64,000 nt of DNA from an uncultured SAR86 cluster bacterium (GTDB lineage: Bacteria > Pseudomonadota > Gammaproteobacteria > Magnimaribacterales > D2472), in NCBI GenBank assembly GCA_902622845.1, contig CACNRI010000002.1, forward strand, positions 124,001 through 188,000, written 5' to 3'. This document shows positions 59,789 through 64,000 of the stretch, piece by piece. The translations under genes were made by a program, and so were the position numbers. Each line of letters begins with the position of its first letter. Within the stretch, counting starts at the first letter, position 1. The notes under the pieces were generated by a model. That model was not told the DNA's origin and did not search any database. It saw only the letters and a program-made list of their open reading frames with translations.

Positions 59789-61552
59789 TTAGAGCCAGAC
59801 AAAAAGTATCATTGGTATTGAAGCCAAAACTATAAGAATGTCTAGAGGTAACCCAAGCCTCCAATAGTCAGAGAATTTATAATTACCTGGACCCATTACT
59901 AAGGTATTACATTGATGTCCAATGGGCGTTAAAAAAGCACAACTTGCTCCAACAGCAACTACCATAAGAAATGGCTCTAAAGGCTGCCCTAATTGAAGAG
60001 CGATATTTGCGGAGAAAGGAGCCATTATCACTGCTGTTGCAGCATTATTAATTACATCAGTTATCAACATAGTAATTATTAGAATGATCATTAAGATCCA
60101 AAAGATATGCAGATCACCTGCTAAAGAAACAACCTCAGTAGCTATTAGGGCAGTAATACCTGTTGACTCCAACGCTTGTCCAATTGGGATCATTGCTCCA
60201 AGCATAATAACAATTGGCCATTCGATATGCCGATAAAGGTTACTTTTGAGTATTTTGATCCCTACAAATCCCAACACGCATAAAAGGAAAGCAGTAAGAA
60301 CATTAATTACATTGAAGGCAGCAAGCAAAATAGCAGTCGTAAAGAAAATTACTGCCTTTAAAAATCTACTTCTACTAGGAAGAGTCGATATCTCTCGAGA
60401 TCTAATTGGCATCAGGCCAAGATGGTTTATTTTTGCAGTAACATCTTCTTTGTCAGTATTTCTGACACCCAAAAGCAAAACATCTCCTATTTTAAACATC
60501 TGCTTAGATAACCTAGTTCTGAATCTGGCACCTTTTCTCCACATACCAAGCAAAAATAACTCTTCATAAGCAAGCTTCATTAAATAATTTTGCTTTCTCC
60601 CTACAAGCCTTGATCCTGGAGTAATAACTACCTCTATTTCATCAATTAACTCCTCTTTAAGATCTCGGGAACTCTCAGGAATATTTAAACCAAATCTATC
60701 TTGAATAGATGAGATATGATTAGGAGAAACTTTCATTACTAAGTGCTGATCAGCTCTTATCTTTGAGTTATTTCCTACTTTAGATACAGCTCCATTTTCA
60801 TTAACAAGTCCAAGGATTTCAGTTTCATTTCCTGCTTTCCTAATAAAACTTGAAAATGTTAGTCCAATTGCCTTACTGCCCTCTGGAACAACTAGCTCGA
60901 ATAAGAAGTTATCAAGATCAATAAGATTATTTGTCTTTGCAAGTTTTCTTTTTGCAACCAGTTTGCTGCTTATCAATCCAATAAAAATTATGCTTAAAAA
61001 GCTTACAAGCAAACCAACATATGAGAAATCAAAGAAATTAAATGCTTCCCCAGTATAGGATTCTTTAAATTCAGCAATGATAATATTTGGAGGAGTACCA
61101 ATAAGTGTATTCATTCCTCCTAAAATTGATGCAAACGCAAGAGGCATTAGAAATTTTCCAGCGTGCCATCCCATTTTTTGACATGTTGATAATGTTATTG
61201 GAAGTAGAAGTGCCATTGCACCTATATTGTTAATGAATGAAGAAAGAATAGCAGCAATGAACATTATTAGAAATAAGAACTGTGTCTCGCTTGGAGAAAA
61301 TCTTCCAATAATGTTTCCAGTTACAGCTGATAAGCCTGCATCTTGAAGGCCTTTGCTTATAAGTAAAACTAAAGCAACAGTTATAACCGCTGGATGAGAA
61401 AAACCAATGAAAGCATTCTCAATTTTTATGATATCAAAAAGTATTAGAAGGGCTAATGCACCCAGAGATACATAATCATATCTATACTTACCTGAAATAA
61501 AAAAAACTAAAAGTCCAAAAATTACAATGGACAAAATTAATTGATCATTCAC
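59789..61552 (-). CDS. SLC13/DASS-type permease with TrkA-C-like domains
   Basis: Membrane halves around two regulatory domains; LIGTPPNIIIAEF, VGASCAFLTPIGHQCNTLVMGPGNYKFSDYWRLGLPL. Confidence 0.9.
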   Translation of the reverse strand: MNDQLILSIVIFGLLVFFISGKYRYDYVSLGALALLILFDIIKIENAFIGFSHPAVITVALVLLISKGLQDAGLSAVTGNIIGRFSPSETQFLFLIMFIAAILSSFINNIGAMALLLPITLSTCQKMGWHAGKFLMPLAFASILGGMNTLIGTPPNIIIAEFKESYTGEAFNFFDFSYVGLLVSFLSIIFIGLISSKLVAKRKLAKTNNLIDLDNFLFELVVPEGSKAIGLTFSSFIRKAGNETEILGLVNENGAVSKVGNNSKIRADQHLVMKVSPNHISSIQDRFGLNIPESSRDLKEELIDEIEVVITPGSRLVGRKQNYLMKLAYEELFLLGMWRKGARFRTRLSKQMFKIGDVLLLGVRNTDKEDVTAKINHLGLMPIRSREISTLPSRSRFLKAVIFFTTAILLAAFNVINVLTAFLLCVLGFVGIKILKSNLYRHIEWPIVIMLGAMIPIGQALESTGITALIATEVVSLAGDLHIFWILMIILIITMLITDVINNAATAVIMAPFSANIALQLGQPLEPFLMVVAVGASCAFLTPIGHQCNTLVMGPGNYKFSDYWRLGLPLDILIVLASIPMILFVWL

Positions 61553-62639
61553 TATTCTTTGGGGGAGACTCTACAAAAATGGATGAAGTTGGATACGCAA
61601 ATTCCGAATTATTAGACTCGACAATTTTAATTATATTTTTAATCAACCTATGCTTAATCTTTTTAAACTCAGAAAAGCCACATACATCAGAATAGCAGAG
61701 TATTCCAACATCTATTGAGCTTGCACCAAGCTCATTGATTGTTACAAGATGTTCTTGATTTGGATTATCTACAAAGTCATCAGATTCCTTAATATGTTTC
61801 GAAATTTGGTCGCAAATTTTTTCTAGATCCTCAAGAGAAGTTGAATAAATTAAATTTATGATCCAATTAATTCTTCGATATTCCATATTGCCATGATTAA
61901 TCAGTCGCATGTCAGATAGATCTTTATTTGGAATTATCATCGGTGCTGTATCAAAAGTTTTAATAATTGTTGAACGAAAACCAATAGTATCAACAACTCC
62001 ATGAAGTTGTCCTGGGACTTCAATTCTATCTCCAGGCTGGAATCTATTCTCACCAATAATTAAGATACCTGAAATCAAGTTCTTGAAGAAATCTTGAGCA
62101 CCAAGCGCAACCGCCACTGAGAATAAACCTAAACCAGCTACTAGTGGGCCAATTTGGATTCCAAAGAGTTCAAGAATTATGGCAATACCGATAATCCAAA
62201 TAATTACTCGTGAAGACCTCTCCAGCCATATTTGCATTGACTCCGTCAACCAAGAAGTAGACGACATGGCTGTAAAAACAGGATGTATTGAATTTGCTAA
62301 TGCAGAAAAAATTGTAAAAATAATAAGAGCCTTAACAATATTTGAAGATATATCACCTGCAACACCCTCAAGAGGTAAAATCATTGTTACTATGTATACA
62401 CCGATAGTTACAGGAACATAGCTTAAGGGTTTTTTAACTGCTTTTAGAATTTCGTCATCCAGTGAGGACTCTGTGCTTTTTGCAAGTCTTTCAATAGATG
62501 ACACAACAACTGTAACTACAAAGCCTCTTAGAAGGAAAGATAGCAACAGGACGGCAATCGAAAAAATAATTTTGGTCATACTCACACCGAGAAGACCATT
62601 TACCCAAACCTCGTTTAAAATTGCTAAAAAGTTATCCAT
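61545..62639 (-). CDS. MscS-type mechanosensitive channel
   Basis: GLFSVAVALGAQDFFKNLISGILIIGENRFQPGDRIEV, GVVDTIGFRSTIIKTFD. Confidence 0.93.
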   Translation of the reverse strand: MDNFLAILNEVWVNGLLGVSMTKIIFSIAVLLLSFLLRGFVVTVVVSSIERLAKSTESSLDDEILKAVKKPLSYVPVTIGVYIVTMILPLEGVAGDISSNIVKALIIFTIFSALANSIHPVFTAMSSTSWLTESMQIWLERSSRVIIWIIGIAIILELFGIQIGPLVAGLGLFSVAVALGAQDFFKNLISGILIIGENRFQPGDRIEVPGQLHGVVDTIGFRSTIIKTFDTAPMIIPNKDLSDMRLINHGNMEYRRINWIINLIYSTSLEDLEKICDQISKHIKESDDFVDNPNQEHLVTINELGASSIDVGILCYSDVCGFSEFKKIKHRLIKNIIKIVESNNSEFAYPTSSIFVESPPKNSE

Positions 62640-63612
62640 TATCGATACCTAAAAGCTCATTGTATCTATTTGCATCTATATTTCCACCTGACAGAATTGT
62701 GAAAACTTTTTTATTTTGACAAATCTCTTTATTTTGAAGTATACATGCCAAGCCAATGGCTCCACTGGGCTCAACGATTAGATCAAATTCATCATAAATA
62801 ATCTTCATAGCCTCAATAATATATTTATCATTTGCTGAAAGACCCTTTGTATTTAGAGCAGAATTTATTCTAAAAGTAATTTCACCTGGTTTTGGATTTT
62901 CAAGAGCATCACACATTCCATGTTTTTTAGTTTTAATTGAGACTAAATTATTTTGCAAGAATGATTTTTCATGATCATTCCAGTCTTTTGGTTCAGCAGT
63001 AAAAAGTTGACAATCACTACAGCTATTTTTTAGAACAATTCCTGTACCCGCAGCCAAACCACCGCCACTGCAACAAACAACTGACATATCAAATTTTGTA
63101 TTGACTTGATTCATTACTTCCAAAGCAGCAGTTCCCTGACCATAAATTACATTTAAATCGTCAAAGGGTTTAATAAGTTTTCTTCCTTCTTTCATGGCAA
63201 TACTAAATCCAATCTCCTCTCTGTTATTTTCATCTCTATCATAAAAAATTACCTCTGCACCATATTCCTGTGTCTTCCGTATTTTTATTTTTGGTGCATC
63301 AGAAGGCATAACTATCTTTGCGCTAGTTCCAAGCTCCCTTGATGCATATGCAATCCCTTGCGCATGATTACCTGATGAGAAAGCGACTACGCCTCTAGAC
63401 TTTTCTTCTTCAGAGAGCGCTGATATAGCGGAAGAAGCTCCTCTTAATTTAAAAGAGCCTGTTTCTTGAAGGCACTCAGCTTTGAATGTTATGTCAGCTT
63501 TTAGAGCTTTGTTTATGCTTATGCTTGAAAGAACAGGAGTTTGGTAAACAATTTCGGAAATCCTTGAAAAGGAATCTTCAATCTTCTCAAGCTCTTTTTT
63601 AAGCTCTAACAA
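62632..63612 (-). CDS. threonine/serine dehydratase family PLP enzyme
   Basis: CLQETGSFKLRGASSAI (PLP Lys), AFSSGNHAQGIAYA, CCSGGGLAAG. Confidence 0.92.
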   Translation of the reverse strand: MLELKKELEKIEDSFSRISEIVYQTPVLSSISINKALKADITFKAECLQETGSFKLRGASSAISALSEEEKSRGVVAFSSGNHAQGIAYASRELGTSAKIVMPSDAPKIKIRKTQEYGAEVIFYDRDENNREEIGFSIAMKEGRKLIKPFDDLNVIYGQGTAALEVMNQVNTKFDMSVVCCSGGGLAAGTGIVLKNSCSDCQLFTAEPKDWNDHEKSFLQNNLVSIKTKKHGMCDALENPKPGEITFRINSALNTKGLSANDKYIIEAMKIIYDEFDLIVEPSGAIGLACILQNKEICQNKKVFTILSGGNIDANRYNELLGIDNG

Positions 63613-63615
63613 CTA

Positions 63616-64000
63616 TTACTTTGCCCTATCTTTAATAAAATAAGGAAGATAAACCAAATAAAATGCTGCAAGTGCAATTGGAAGAGTATATATAATATGC
63701 ATAGGTGGGTCAGGCATAAAGTCCATAATACTTCCACCAGCTGGTTTATCAGCTAGATACCAGAAGTTAGCAGGTTCACCAAGAATAATATTAACGAAGT
63801 ATATCGGGATAGCCAAAAGCAATGTAAATGCTATAACTCTATTCATTTCATTGAAATATGGTCTTTGGTTTAGGGCAATAACTGCATAAAAAACACCAAA
63901 GAGAATTAATCCATGACCATAGAAGAACATAAGGAAATTCATACTTGGGAACCCGTAAGGAATATCTGGAGTAAGAAGTGCCATAGAGGCCCCAGCAATT
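63616..64000 (-). CDS. TIGR02206/YwaF-like membrane protein, N-terminus truncated by the window edge
   Basis: Frame stays open upstream of the listed Met (IAGAS-MALLTPDIPYGFPS); conserved-looking YGHG and NFWYL segments. Confidence 0.65.
   Translation of the reverse strand, partial: IAGASMALLTPDIPYGFPSMNFLMFFYGHGLILFGVFYAVIALNQRPYFNEMNRVIAFTLLLAIPIYFVNIILGEPANFWYLADKPAGGSIMDFMPDPPMHIIYTLPIALAAFYLVYLPYFIKDRAK

Overview
The window is a compact, low-GC, almost fully coding chromosomal segment. It looks like a streamlined marine gammaproteobacterium, possibly SAR86-like; that placement is inferred from gene content and style and was not tested. Housekeeping content includes gloC, folE, a Maf-like gene, cysS, thrS, yidD, metY-like, a complete cytochrome c maturation operon (ccmABCDEFGH plus a ccmI-like gene, with a short ccmD absent from the ORF track), smc-zipA-ligA and mnmC. 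Accessory and catabolic content includes tandem PHB-depolymerase-like lipoproteins, a eukaryote-like steroid 5-alpha-reductase, an alkylsulfatase-like MBL protein, a paired acyl-CoA dehydrogenase operon, GST plus haloalkane dehalogenase, P450-MFS-TonB receptor, and a c-di-GMP/phosphorelay cluster. Two tRNAs are present: Leu-TAG and Val-GAC. The strongest unusual items are: (1) a ~1.2 kb integrase-less mini-island in the 3' end of tRNA-Leu, with a perfect 23-bp att duplication, paired 12-bp-period TGCGAYACTTT repeats near both ends and three small unknown ORFs; (2) a 728-aa SMC that appears to lack the hinge domain and has short coiled-coil arms; (3) a steroid 5-alpha-reductase homologue next to thrS-yidD; (4) a REC-GGDEF protein with a HisKA-like helix pair but no visible ATPase domain.
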